NCBI RefSeq assembly: GCF_006438925.1
Contig: NZ_RCZA01000017.1
Coordinates: 38,524-102,523 of the forward strand
Length of the DNA stretch: 64,000 nt
Direction of reading: 5' to 3'
Origin: Pseudomonas mandelii
Lineage (GTDB): Bacteria > Pseudomonadota > Gammaproteobacteria > Pseudomonadales > Pseudomonadaceae
The notes below the pieces were generated by a model. It worked only from the letters and a program-made list of their open reading frames with translations, was not told the origin of the DNA and made no database searches. The translations under genes were made by a program, and so were the position numbers. Positions 34,524 to 43,176 of this stretch are shown here, one piece after another (positions within the stretch are counted from its first letter, which is position 1; every line of letters starts with the position of its first letter).

Positions 34524-34601
34524 AGGTGAAAAGTCCCAAAACACCACGTCCCCACCCTAAACGCATGTCTTCCTCAACTCACAACCAACAGGAGCACCAT
34601 C

Positions 34602-35390
34602 ATGGATTTGGCTATTTCGGGTCGCTGGGCCATCGTCTGCGCCGCCAGCAAGGGCTTGGGTCTGGCCTGCGCGCGTGCCTTGGCGAAGGAGGGCGTCAAT
34701 CTGGTGATCAACGCTCGCGGCGATGAAACGCTGCAGGCTGCCGCCGACCAGTTGCGCCAACTGGCACCGAGCATTGAAGTGCGCACGGTGGCCGGGGATA
34801 TCAGCACGCCTGCGGTGCGCGAGCAGGTGTTGGCGGCGTGTCCGCAGGTGGACATCCTGGTCAATAACGCTGGCGGTCCGCCGCCGGGTGACTTCCGTGA
34901 CTGGCAGCGTGAAGACTGGTTGAAGGCGCTGGACGCCAACATGCTCACGCCCATCGAGCTGATCAAGGCCTGCGTCGATGGCATGGCCGAGCGTGGGTTC
35001 GGGCGCATCGTCAACATCACGTCTGGGGCGGTGAAGGCACCGATCGATGTGCTGGGCCTGTCCAACGGCGCCCGTAGCGGGCTGACCGGTTTCATCGCCG
35101 GGCTCGCGCGTCAGTCGCGGCTGGCCGGCAAAAACGTGACCATCAACAATCTGCTGCCAGGTCCGTTCGAGACCGAGCGCTTGCACAAAACCCTCAGTGC
35201 CGCCGCCGAAGCCAACAGCACCACGGTTGAGAGCATCAGCGAGCAGCGGCGCCAGCACGTGCCGGCCCAGCGTTTCGGCCAGCCCGACGAGTTCGGCGCC
35301 TACTGCGCGTTCATCTGCAGCGCCCACGCCGGTTTCCTCACCGGGCAAAACCTGTTGCTGGACGGCGGCAGTTACCCCGGTACGTTCTGA
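34602..35390 (+). CDS. SDR family protein lacking the usual YxxxK pair
   Basis: A 262-residue short-chain dehydrogenase-like protein. The cofactor region is RWAIVCAASKGLGLACARAL in place of TGxxxGxG, and the adenine motif is ILVNNAGGPPPGDF. The catalytic position that normally reads YxxxK is LGLSNGARSGLTG, with Asn and Arg in those places, while the upstream Ser region is NITSGAVKAPIDVLG. The rest of the fold is intact (NNLLPGPFETERL, GFLTGQNLLLDGG). The altered motif matches a known atypical subgroup that may use different chemistry or bind without reducing. It starts after ACAGGAGCACC and is followed by the transporter and FAD genes on the same strand. Confidence 0.85.
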   Translation: MDLAISGRWAIVCAASKGLGLACARALAKEGVNLVINARGDETLQAAADQLRQLAPSIEVRTVAGDISTPAVREQVLAACPQVDILVNNAGGPPPGDFRDWQREDWLKALDANMLTPIELIKACVDGMAERGFGRIVNITSGAVKAPIDVLGLSNGARSGLTGFIAGLARQSRLAGKNVTINNLLPGPFETERLHKTLSAAAEANSTTVESISEQRRQHVPAQRFGQPDEFGAYCAFICSAHAGFLTGQNLLLDGGSYPGTF

Positions 35391-35506
35391 TCGAATGGGG
35401 GGATGACGATTGGTGATCCCCCCATCAGATCCCCTCATTATTCAGCTGTCGGGTGCGTGATTAGAGTGGGGCCGCGTGCCTGATGCCAGTCAGTCAAGAC
35501 GCAGAA

Positions 35507-35601
35507 CCTGTGGGAGCGAGCCTGCTCGCGAAAGCGGACTGTCAGCCAACATCCCTGTTGAATGATGCACCGCTATCGCGAGCAGGCTCGCTCCCACAGG
35601 G
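35507..35601. repeat. REP pair inside the second island
   Basis: CCTGTGGGAGCGAGCCTGCTC at the left and GCGAGCAGGCTCGCTCCCAC at the right, between the SDR and MFS genes of the same strand. Confidence 0.9.
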
Positions 35602-35671
35602 ATTGCGGTGTTCAGAACCTTGACTGACAGGCATTGGGCCGCTTGTCTCCACAACAATAAGAGCGCCCCTC

Positions 35672-36985
35672 ATGAACAATCCGAGTGCCGAAACCCTGCG
35701 GCTGACCGCCGCGTCTGCAACCGAGCGCCCGACCAGCGTGCGCTGGCGGATCTTCCTCATCATGTTGCTGCTGACCGCGATCAACTACATCGACCGCGCC
35801 TCGCTGTCGGTGGCCTTGCCGCTGATTTCCAGTGAGTTCCAGATCCCGCCGGCGCTGGAAGGCTTGATGCTCAGTGCGTTTTTCTGGTCCTACGCGTTGA
35901 TGCAGATTCCCGGCGGCATGCTGCTGGATCGTTTCCAGACCCGCCGTGTGATCGTCATCGCGACCGTCGCCTGGGGCGCCTTTCAGGCCCTGGCTGCCGG
36001 CGCGCACAACTGGATCACGCTGCTGATCACCCGCATGGGCCTGGGCATTGCCGAGTCGCCTATCATGCCGGCCGGGGCCAAGCTCAACGGCGCCTGGCTG
36101 ACGCCTAACGAACGTGGGCGCGGCGCAGTGCTGGTCGACGGTGGCGCACCGCTGGGCAGTGCCTTCGGCGCGATCATCATTGCCGGCCTGATCGGCTGGT
36201 TTGACTCCTGGCGCATCGCCTTCGTGATTGCCGGCATCGGCACCATGCTTGCCGGCGTGCTGGCCTGGAAATACATCCGCAACCATCCCGGCGAACACCC
36301 CGGCGTCAACGCCGCAGAACTGGCGCACATCACCGAGGGCAATATCAAAGTCAGCCAACCCGGAGCGGTCACCAGCATTGCTCTCAAGGAGCTGCTCAAG
36401 GATCGTTCGGTGCTGGCGATGTTCGCCGGTTATTGCTGCATTCTCAGCGTGTTCTACGGGCTGCTGACCTGGATGCCGAGCTACCTGCACCAGACCCACG
36501 GCCTGAACATTTCGAGCATGGGCGGGGCGACGTTCCTGATCTTCATGTGCGGTTTTGTCGGCGAGCTGGTCGGCGGTTATCTGGGGGATAAATGGAAGTC
36601 CAGCGGTGCTTCGCCAAACCTGGTGATGCGCAGCATGTTCAGCGGTTCGGCGCTTGTGGCGGCCCTGTGCATGCTGGCGGTGGCGTATGCGAGTGAGGCC
36701 AGCAAAGCGATCGGCTTGCTCTGCGTGGCGATGTTTTTCATTCGGTGGTGCGGCATGTACTGGTGCATTCCCTCGATCCTCGGCGGCACCTCGAAAACCG
36801 GCGTACTGGCCGGCACCATGAACTTCTGCGGGAACATGGCCGGGGTGATCGTGCCGATTCTGATCGGGCTGATCGTGCAGTTCACCGGGTCGTATTTCCT
36901 GGTGCTGATCTTCTTCGTGGTCATGGCCATGCTGCTGGCGATATTCTCCAGCCTGATCGATTATCGGGAACGAGGGTTGGCGTGA
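35672..36985 (+). CDS. MFS transporter, anion:cation symporter (ACS) type
   Basis: A 437-residue major facilitator with 12 predicted membrane helices. The first transmembrane block WRIFLIMLLLTAINYIDRAS is the hallmark of the sugar-acid (galactonate/glucarate/hexuronate) ACS family, followed by FWSYALMQIPGGMLLDRFQT and GLGIAESPIMPAGAKLNGAW. Helix 5 has SFGAPLGSAFG-like GGAPLGSAFGAIIIAGLIGW. Substrates of this family are organic anions such as hexonates or dicarboxylates. It starts 12 bases after a weak GAGCGC ribosome site and is followed 17 bp later by an FAD oxidoreductase. It is the importer for the second island. Confidence 0.9.
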   Translation: MNNPSAETLRLTAASATERPTSVRWRIFLIMLLLTAINYIDRASLSVALPLISSEFQIPPALEGLMLSAFFWSYALMQIPGGMLLDRFQTRRVIVIATVAWGAFQALAAGAHNWITLLITRMGLGIAESPIMPAGAKLNGAWLTPNERGRGAVLVDGGAPLGSAFGAIIIAGLIGWFDSWRIAFVIAGIGTMLAGVLAWKYIRNHPGEHPGVNAAELAHITEGNIKVSQPGAVTSIALKELLKDRSVLAMFAGYCCILSVFYGLLTWMPSYLHQTHGLNISSMGGATFLIFMCGFVGELVGGYLGDKWKSSGASPNLVMRSMFSGSALVAALCMLAVAYASEASKAIGLLCVAMFFIRWCGMYWCIPSILGGTSKTGVLAGTMNFCGNMAGVIVPILIGLIVQFTGSYFLVLIFFVVMAMLLAIFSSLIDYRERGLA

Positions 36986-37001
36986 AAGGAGCGGAGGGCA
37001 G

Positions 37002-38117
37002 GTGAGCGTCGATATCGAATGCGTGGTGGTCGGGGCCGGAGTGGTCGGGCTGGCGGTCGCCAGAGCCCTGGCTCGCAGCGGGCGGGAAGTGATCCTGGTC
37101 GAGGCGGGCGAGGGCATCGGCGTGGGCATCAGTTCGCGCAACTCGGAAGTGATCCACGCCGGCATTTACTACCCGAGCGGCAGCCTCAAGGCGCAAGTGT
37201 GCGTGGAGGGCAAGCAACGCCTTTACGCCTATTGCGATGAACGCGGCGTTGATTACCAGCGCCTGGGCAAGCTGATCGTGGCCACCGATGACGGTCAGTG
37301 CGCAGCCTTGCAGAAGTTGTTAGCGCAGGGCCGGCGCAATGGCGTTGATGACCTGCAATGGCTTGATGCCGGACAGGCGCGGGAACTTGAACCGGCAGTG
37401 TCCTGCGTTGCTGCGCTCTGGTCGCCGTCCACCGGGATTGTCGATTCCCATGCCCTGATGTTGGCGCTTCAGGCAGATGCCGAGGCCAGCGGCACGTCGC
37501 TGGTTTTTCATACGCCACTGGCGTCGGCCCGTTGCACAGAGCAAGGTTTTGATCTGCAAATGGGCGGCGCCCAACCGATGGCATTGAGTTGCCGCGAGTT
37601 GATCAATTGCGCCGGATTGTTTGCGCCTGAGGTGGCGAGCCGGATTGAAGGCTTGCCGTCGCAGCACGTTCCCGAGGCACGATTGTGCAAGGGCAGTTAT
37701 TTCAGTTTCAGTGGTCGGGCGCCGTTCCGGCATCTGGTGTATCCGGCACCGGAAAGTGCGGGGCTGGGCGTGCACATGACGCTGGACCTTGGCGGCCAGG
37801 CGCGCTTCGGGCCGGACGTCGAATGGGTCGATCAGGTCGATTATCGTGTGGATCCACGCCGGGCCGATGGCTTCTACGAGGCGATCCGACGCTACTGGCC
37901 GGCATTGCCTGATAACAGCCTGCAACCGGCCTACAGCGGCATCCGCCCGAAAATCACCGGGCCGACCGAGCCGGCGGCCGACTTTGTCATCAGTGGTCCG
38001 GCCGAGCATGGTGTGCCGGGGCTGGTGAACCTGTTTGGAATCGAGTCACCGGGCTTGACCAGTTGCCTCGCGCTGGCTGATCGGGTGGTGGACCATCTGA
38101 CTCTGCATTCTTTGTAG
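37002..38117 (+). CDS. FAD-dependent oxidoreductase, L-2-hydroxyglutarate oxidase-like
   Basis: A 371-residue DAO-fold flavoprotein. The FAD motif VVVGAGVVGLAVARALARSG begins near residue 6. SRNSEVIHAGIYYPSGSLKA with QVCVEGKQRLYAYCDERG is characteristic of the LhgO/2-hydroxyglutarate oxidase branch, as is the end ITGPTEPAADFVISGP with GVPGLVNLFGIESPGLTSCL. Start is GTG at 37002 behind AAAGGAGCGGAGGG. It probably oxidises a hydroxyacid (hydroxydicarboxylate or sugar acid) brought in by the MFS carrier. Its last codons lie in a dispersed palindrome, which serves as terminator. Confidence 0.87.
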   Translation: MSVDIECVVVGAGVVGLAVARALARSGREVILVEAGEGIGVGISSRNSEVIHAGIYYPSGSLKAQVCVEGKQRLYAYCDERGVDYQRLGKLIVATDDGQCAALQKLLAQGRRNGVDDLQWLDAGQARELEPAVSCVAALWSPSTGIVDSHALMLALQADAEASGTSLVFHTPLASARCTEQGFDLQMGGAQPMALSCRELINCAGLFAPEVASRIEGLPSQHVPEARLCKGSYFSFSGRAPFRHLVYPAPESAGLGVHMTLDLGGQARFGPDVEWVDQVDYRVDPRRADGFYEAIRRYWPALPDNSLQPAYSGIRPKITGPTEPAADFVISGPAEHGVPGLVNLFGIESPGLTSCLALADRVVDHLTLHSL

Positions 38118-38261
38118 CAGCTGCCGAGCAACGCGAGGCTGCGTTCGGCGGCGAAGCCGTCGTAAAACCTGAGACCGCGTTGCATCAGGTAGACCGCATT
38201 CGCCGGACTACGACTGCTTCGCCGCCGAACGCAGCCTCGCGTTGCTCGGCAGCTGCTACAC
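38113..38261. repeat. Long imperfect palindrome, TGTAGCAGCTG family
   Basis: TTGTAGCAGCTGCCGAGCAA at the left and TTGCTCGGCAGCTGCTACA at the right, with inner GCGAGGCTGCGTTCGGCGGC arms and TCGTAAAACC / CTACGACTGC. Third member of the family, at the 3' end of the FAD gene. Confidence 0.85.
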
Positions 38262-38353
38262 AGGTCGCGAAGCTACCGGTAATCAGCGTTTGCAATGCCG
38301 CTCGCCCTGAGGGCTATGCTTTGCAGTGCGCCCATCACAATGGGAGACCTCCA

Positions 38354-38950
38354 ATGATCAACGTACGCACTGCCCGCATGCTTGCCGATTACAAACGCTG
38401 GGCCAATCAACGCCTCTTTGACAGCCTGGCCGCACTGCCGCCGGGTGAGGTCAATAAAGAGCGCGTATCGGTGTTCAAGAACATGATCGGCACCCTGAAC
38501 CACATCTACGTGGTGGACTGCATCTGGCGGGCCCACCTCGAAGGCCGAGGGCACGGCTTTAAAACTTCACATGATCTGCTGCATCCCGACCTCGCCGAGC
38601 TGCGCCTGGCGCAAAAGGACATCGATCACTGGTACTGCGACTGGAGCGAACGGCAGACCGATGCTTCGCTGGATAAACCCGTCGAGTTCAGCTTTGTCTC
38701 GGGGGAAAGCGGCATCATGAGCGCCGGCGCGATACTGATGCATGTGGTCAATCACGCCAGTTATCACCGCGGTTGGGTGATCCAGATGTATTTCGAGATC
38801 CCGGTCATGCCTCCGGTCACTGACCTGCCGGTATACCTGCGTGAGACCGACCCTGCTGCTTTCCAATCGGTCAATGCCCCGGCAGCGGCGCCGACATGTG
38901 TTGGGAAATTCGCGAGCGCAACCAACGTTCTGCCGGATCGTTATCGTTGA
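38354..38950 (+). CDS. DinB family protein
   Basis: A 198-residue four-helix metalloenzyme-like protein. Metal ligand positions of the DinB/YfiT fold are visible: IGTLNHIYVVDCIWRAHLEG and LMHVVNHASYHRGWVIQMYF (His residues). The N-terminus MINVRTARMLADYKRWANQR is typical. GGAGACCTCC precedes the ATG at 38354. Members act as thiol transferases or metal-dependent hydrolases; the role here is unknown. The last 25 residues or so read antisense to the 3' end of the convergent LysR gene (overlap of 80 bases), so the C-terminal tail is probably not part of the ancestral fold. Confidence 0.87.
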   Translation: MINVRTARMLADYKRWANQRLFDSLAALPPGEVNKERVSVFKNMIGTLNHIYVVDCIWRAHLEGRGHGFKTSHDLLHPDLAELRLAQKDIDHWYCDWSERQTDASLDKPVEFSFVSGESGIMSAGAILMHVVNHASYHRGWVIQMYFEIPVMPPVTDLPVYLRETDPAAFQSVNAPAAAPTCVGKFASATNVLPDRYR

Positions 38951-39791
38951 CGCCGTTCCAGACCATGGACAGTTCGGACAGCACGATGTCAAACGGCGGG
39001 TCGTCGGCCCGCAGCTGGCTGCTGCCTTCGATCAGCGCGCACGCCGCGTAGTCCGGCACCGTGGCCAGCATATCGGTGCCGGCCAGCAAGGCGCGCAGGC
39101 CGGCGAATTGCGGCACCGCCAGCACCACCCGGCGCGAGCGGCCGATGCGCGCAAGGTCATTGTCGATGGCACCGGTCAAATCCCCGGAAAACGACACCAG
39201 CGCGTGCGGACGTTCGCAGTATTCATCCAGCGTCAGGGTGCCGGGACGGTTATCGCCGCGCAGGATCTTGACGCTCAGGTCACGCAACTTCTTGCGCTTG
39301 GCGTTGGCCGGCAGCTCCGTGGTGTAGCTGATCCCGACGGAAATCTCCCCGGTGGAGAGCATCGACGACATCAGCAGAAAATTCACCCGCCGCACCACCA
39401 CCACAATGTTCTGCGCCTCTTCGCGTATTTGCTTGAGCAGCGGCGGAAACAGGCCGAACTCGGCGTCGTCGGACAGGCCGATGCGAAACACATCGCGGCT
39501 GGTGGACGGGTCGAAATCCTTGGCCCGGCTGACCGCACCGGAGATGGTGTCCATCGCCGGCTGCAACTCCTTGAGAATCGCCAGGGCCCGCTGGGTCGGC
39601 TCCAGCACCCGACCGTTACGCACCAGCAGCGGGTCGTCGAACAGGTCGCGCAACTTGGCCAGTGAGGCACTGACGGCGGGCTGACCGAGAAACAGCTTCT
39701 CCCCGGCCCGGGTCAGGTTCTTTTCGAACATCAGGGTTTCGAAAATCACCAGCAGGTTCATATCGACGCGGCGCAGGTCGTTGCGGTTCAT
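38871..39791 (-). CDS. LysR-family regulator C (NodD/NahR-like type)
   Basis: A 306-residue LysR regulator of the NodD/NahR/LeuO branch: RRVDMNLLVIFETLMFEKNL then TRAGEKLFLGQPAVSASLAK and LRDLFDDPLLVRNGRVLEPT. The effector domain follows from residue 90 with FRIGLSDDAEFGLFPPLLKQ. It is convergent with, and overlaps, the DinB gene at its 3' end. No divergent target is evident, since the next feature upstream is a repeat and a truncated DUF6124 gene. Target unknown. Confidence 0.87.
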   Translation of the reverse strand: MNRNDLRRVDMNLLVIFETLMFEKNLTRAGEKLFLGQPAVSASLAKLRDLFDDPLLVRNGRVLEPTQRALAILKELQPAMDTISGAVSRAKDFDPSTSRDVFRIGLSDDAEFGLFPPLLKQIREEAQNIVVVVRRVNFLLMSSMLSTGEISVGISYTTELPANAKRKKLRDLSVKILRGDNRPGTLTLDEYCERPHALVSFSGDLTGAIDNDLARIGRSRRVVLAVPQFAGLRALLAGTDMLATVPDYAACALIEGSSQLRADDPPFDIVLSELSMVWNGVNDNDPAERWLRSRISQHMSAPLPGH

Positions 39792-39842
39792 GCGGGGTTA
39801 CTCGCAGGATTTCGGGGGTCTTTTCAGTAAAGCACCAAACGT

Positions 39843-39943
39843 GTGGCGAGGGAGCTTGCTCCCCTCGGTCGCGAAGCAGTCCCGGAAATGGGACTGTTGC
39901 GCCAGAGCGCGGACCGGCCGACGGGGGCAAGCCCCTTCGCCAC
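39843..39943. repeat. Palindromic repeat, GTGGCGAGGGAGCTTGCTCCC family
   Basis: The left half GTGGCGAGGGAGCTTGCTCC and right half GGGGGCAAGCCCCTTCGCCAC, with AGTCCCGGAAATGGGACT in the middle. A distinct repeat family, seen once in the window. It separates the LysR gene from the truncated DUF6124 gene. Confidence 0.8.
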
Positions 39944-39955
39944 GGGGTTAGGTGG

Positions 39956-40150
39956 TTACTCCGGCGGGTCGAGTTGATCCAGCGCCCGGTTTACCGCGAG
40001 TTCACCCAGCATGATGATTTGCGCGATGGCCAGCAGGGAGTTGCGGCTCGGCCCGTCCATATGATCCGCCAGATCCATGGTCATGACATTGGCCGAGGCC
40101 AGCGATTCGCACGCATGGGCTAGCAAGGCGCTGTAGCTTTCGCGAAGCAA
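39956..40150 (-). pseudogene. Truncated DUF6124 gene
   Basis: The 64-residue frame starting at TTG (LLRESYSALLAHACESLASA, then MTMDLADHMDGPSRNSLLAI and MLGELAVNRALDQLDPPE) covers the C-terminal half of DUF6124 and is very similar to the C-terminus of the complete member at 29719. The codons before it read AAG CCT TCC preceded by TAA, so the N-terminal PNPPN and linker parts are missing and no good start is present. It could still make a short peptide but is best called a fragment. It lies 28 bp after the lipase stop on the same strand. Confidence 0.7.
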
Positions 40151-40178
40151 CCTGGAAGGCTTTTAAACAAGGGAATGT

Positions 40179-42365
40179 TTAACAGATCGAATCGATATCC
40201 AGCGTATACGGCGCCCCGATGGTCTGCCCATAGATCGAACCCATCAGCGCGTCCCGATCCGGGTCCACCGGCGCCATGGCCAATGGGTCCTTGACCTTGT
40301 TCTCAGGATGCGCCAGCCAACGATCGACGTTTTTCGTTAGTTCCTCGGGCTGTTCTGACAGCGATCCGTAAAGCGCTTGTGCGCTAATCCTCTCAGGTCG
40401 AATCTTTTTCAGTCGGTTGACGGTGGTTTCGATCTTGCTCCGTTCAAGTCTCAACGCGCGGATATTGTTCTCTCGGGTGCGAGCGTAAGCGTCCGAACGC
40501 GCCGGCAAATTATCTTCTTCATCACTGAGCTGTCGGGTGATTCGTGCCAGCGCCCCGGCGACCGAATTGAACTCGAGTTCTGTAACCCGCGACCTTTTCG
40601 ATTCGTGCGCTTCCTTCCATCGCAGCAGAACGGCCCAACACGCCGGAATATACCCGCCGGTCATCGAATGATTCCCAGCCTGGAATATCTGCGCCAGCAA
40701 TGGCGGCCGATTCGGCAACCCGTTTTTCTGCTGAAGCGCCAAGGAGCACGCCGCATGTTGAGTGATGGTGTCGCAGCCAGGGTCCCACAGGATCGCGGAC
40801 ATTTTCCCACGCTCAAACTCCACCGGCATGAAGTGCCGCAACGAGCCATGGTGATCGTATGGCTCGCCCGTCCAGTTAGTGATGCCCGCAAAAAACACCG
40901 ACAATCCGGCTGGCACGTTGACAAATGTCAACGCCAAACCTGCCCCGAACAGACCGGGCTTGGTGTCCATCCAGCTACCGGGCACGCTCGGCACCGGGTC
41001 GTTGTGGTTGACGATGCGGTGATGCACCAGGTCCTTCGCGCCTGCGACGAAGTTGGCGTCGCCCGCGCGGGGGGCGCCGTAGGTGTAGAGCTGGATGGAG
41101 TAGCTTTCAGGACTGCGACGGAGCATCTCAGAGAGTAACAGTGCCACTGCGCCACCCAGGCTATGGCCACAAATCAGCAGTTTCTGCCCGGCGTAGAATC
41201 TATCCAGATAATTTACGACGAAGTCGTGAGCTTTTTGCGCAGACTCGTAGAAGCCACGATGTACTTTGCTTTCCGTATCTTCAAAAGGCACTTGAGAGGC
41301 ATCGGCATCGCGCAAGCCATCCGCCAATAGTTCGGATGTGCCACGCACGGCAATCAGGATCAGTTCGTCGTTGTGGGTGATGAATGCTTGGGTATCAGTC
41401 GCTTTCGCCCCTTGCTTTCTGTCATCGAGAAAGTGAATTTTCGCAGGATTTTCCTGATCATCTTTCAGACCAGGTTTGTTGACGGCATAAAGATCTGGAT
41501 CGAATGGCACTATTTCCAGATGTTTGGAGTACGGCACATCTTCATACAGCGGGTAGAAAGCTTTGGTTTGCGCCGCATCGACACGCCATAGCTCATCCGA
41601 CTTTGCCAGTGCATCGCCGAACCAGTTTCCTATGCTGGGTTGCAATGGAAAACTTACAGGCGCTTCTTCAATGGGGTTTTTTTCCGGTTTCATGCCAAAG
41701 GGGCAATAGCTCAATGTAGCCATCAATGCGAGTTGATAGAGATTCAGGGCACAGAACTCGAGACCCGTAGACAGCATAGGGCGTAAGGCCCGCAAAGGGC
41801 GCACTTCCAGGACTGTGTGTTTTTGTGGCATCAGGGCAACGCCTAGCTTGCGATGCTTGCCCATGATTTTCGCCGTCCCCGTGCTGTGGGGGTAATGGCG
41901 ATAAACTTCGGGAGGTAAATGCGTGACATGTTTAACCAGATTACGCACTTCTACCTGAAAGAATGCGTCGGCGCAGGCTTGTGCGGGGTTTTCTTTGGTG
42001 CGGGTTGAATTTTTATTCAGGTAGCGGGTTTGCTCGGCGCGAACTTGGAGTTCGGTAATTTCGAGAGGATAGTGCGGACGTTCTTTAGCTCGCACATATA
42101 CCGTTTCCTGTCCTTCGTATTTCTGCTCGAGAACTAACGTAACAGGCCCCGCAAAGTGGTTGGTGATTGTACCTGCACCCGCAATATCGAGATGGCCACT
42201 ATATCTCTGGCCTTCCGAGTCAATCGCGGTATAGGCCAACCCGGCATACGGTTCGCCAGAGCCGAACTCGTCGACCAACTGAAAACCGGTCCATTTACCT
42301 TGTACAGGGCAGGCGAGCACGCGACTGCTCAAACTTGATGCCAAATCCTTTTCTAATGACGTCAT
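40179..42365 (-). CDS. Class 3 lipase, probable type VI secretion effector
   Basis: A 728-residue lipase-like toxin linked to vgrG. The alpha/beta-hydrolase core spans about residues 325-510: oxyanion region ELILIAVRGTSELLADGL, nucleophile elbow LLICGHSLGGAVALLL (Ser402), acid candidate Asp456 in RIVNHNDPVPSVPGSW and His505/506 in EPYDHHGSLRHF. The N-terminal 170 residues (WTGFQLVDEFGSGEPYAGLA, LQVRAEQTRYLNKNSTRTKE, HVTHLPPEVYRHYPH) form a separate module with no known enzyme motif, likely a loading or delivery part. A hydrophobic stretch near residue 200-222 may be a membrane-facing helix. The C-terminal 200 residues are helical and unassigned. Phospholipase or lipase attack on envelope lipids of rivals is expected. 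AAGGAAAT precedes the ATG. Confidence 0.85.
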   Translation of the reverse strand: MTSLEKDLASSLSSRVLACPVQGKWTGFQLVDEFGSGEPYAGLAYTAIDSEGQRYSGHLDIAGAGTITNHFAGPVTLVLEQKYEGQETVYVRAKERPHYPLEITELQVRAEQTRYLNKNSTRTKENPAQACADAFFQVEVRNLVKHVTHLPPEVYRHYPHSTGTAKIMGKHRKLGVALMPQKHTVLEVRPLRALRPMLSTGLEFCALNLYQLALMATLSYCPFGMKPEKNPIEEAPVSFPLQPSIGNWFGDALAKSDELWRVDAAQTKAFYPLYEDVPYSKHLEIVPFDPDLYAVNKPGLKDDQENPAKIHFLDDRKQGAKATDTQAFITHNDELILIAVRGTSELLADGLRDADASQVPFEDTESKVHRGFYESAQKAHDFVVNYLDRFYAGQKLLICGHSLGGAVALLLSEMLRRSPESYSIQLYTYGAPRAGDANFVAGAKDLVHHRIVNHNDPVPSVPGSWMDTKPGLFGAGLALTFVNVPAGLSVFFAGITNWTGEPYDHHGSLRHFMPVEFERGKMSAILWDPGCDTITQHAACSLALQQKNGLPNRPPLLAQIFQAGNHSMTGGYIPACWAVLLRWKEAHESKRSRVTELEFNSVAGALARITRQLSDEEDNLPARSDAYARTRENNIRALRLERSKIETTVNRLKKIRPERISAQALYGSLSEQPEELTKNVDRWLAHPENKVKDPLAMAPVDPDRDALMGSIYGQTIGAPYTLDIDSIC

Positions 42366-42377
42366 GTCAATATTTCC

Positions 42378-43172
42378 TTATTCCGTGCAACCGGGGTAAA
42401 TAGTGCAGATGCGCCCATCCACCATTTGGAAGGTGCTGAAATCGGTGTGGTTACCGAAGCAAAATGCGTCTTGATCCTCGAAACCTTTGCCCATGCAACG
42501 CTTCCAGCCACCGGGCACCTTGACCCATGTGTCTCCCCAGCCGGGTTTTTCCTCATCCGCCAATTTGATCGTCATCTTCACGGTTTTACCCGGCAGTTGG
42601 TCAAGGGTGTAAGCCGAAAATGGATGGCCCCGATCCAGCTTGCCCTGTGCATCAGCTGCTTTGCAGTCAAGGATTTTTCTAAGGATGCGAGGCTTGCCTG
42701 AAGTGCGAAACAGCCACTGACATTGACCGTAAAAGGTACTTTCGCCCGCTTCATTGAAAGTACTTCTGTACTGGTCTTCCACCTCGTCGCGAATGACTAC
42801 TGCGGCGCCATCTCCGCTAAAATCCCGTCGTGTTTTGCCATAAGACGAATTGATTTCCAGATCAATTTTCCAGATCACCAACGGGCAGCCACTGACTGTC
42901 CTGTACATCGCGATTTCAGAGTCCGGCGCGTAACTTTCACGCCATTTCATGTTGTACCCAACTTCCATATCTCTTCCCCCCGGCACGGTGCAGGTTTCAC
43001 CCTTGGCGGGCACGTACTCGGCGACTGCCTGATAGGCAAAGTTGGGCGGTAAGTCGGCGGTGAAAGTGAATGTGTCTGGCTTGTTCTTTGCGCAGCCAGT
43101 GGTTAGTGCGATGCAGCAACTCAAAGCAGAAAATTTCAGCAGCAACTTCAACTGCGAAGACAAAATTGGCAT
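42378..43172 (-). CDS. Lipoprotein B, candidate immunity protein (duplicate)
   Basis: A 264-residue lipoprotein, paralogue of the next upstream gene. The signal MPILSSQLKLLLKFSALSCC ends in a lipobox LTTGC (Cys27). The mature part shares with lipoprotein A the blocks TFTFTADLPPNFAYQAVAEY, VPAKGETCTVPGG, GYNMKWRESYAPDSEIAMYR, ESTFYGQCQWLFRTSG, ILDCK and TLDQLPGKTVKMTIKLADE, plus an identical GRICTIYPGCTE ending. Six or more Cys are shared. I infer an envelope protein that neutralises the adjacent lipase effector, as is usual for vgrG-linked lipases. Start ATG at 43172, 4 bases after the stop of lipoprotein A; the lipase ATG follows 12 bases later. Confidence 0.8.
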   Translation of the reverse strand: MPILSSQLKLLLKFSALSCCIALTTGCAKNKPDTFTFTADLPPNFAYQAVAEYVPAKGETCTVPGGRDMEVGYNMKWRESYAPDSEIAMYRTVSGCPLVIWKIDLEINSSYGKTRRDFSGDGAAVVIRDEVEDQYRSTFNEAGESTFYGQCQWLFRTSGKPRILRKILDCKAADAQGKLDRGHPFSAYTLDQLPGKTVKMTIKLADEEKPGWGDTWVKVPGGWKRCMGKGFEDQDAFCFGNHTDFSTFQMVDGRICTIYPGCTE

Positions 43173-43176
43173 TTGA

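Noticed and set aside
35612..37165. A 517-codon minus-strand open frame
   Set aside because: Antisense to the MFS transporter gene and rich in His, Gln and Arg, as expected of a shadow frame.
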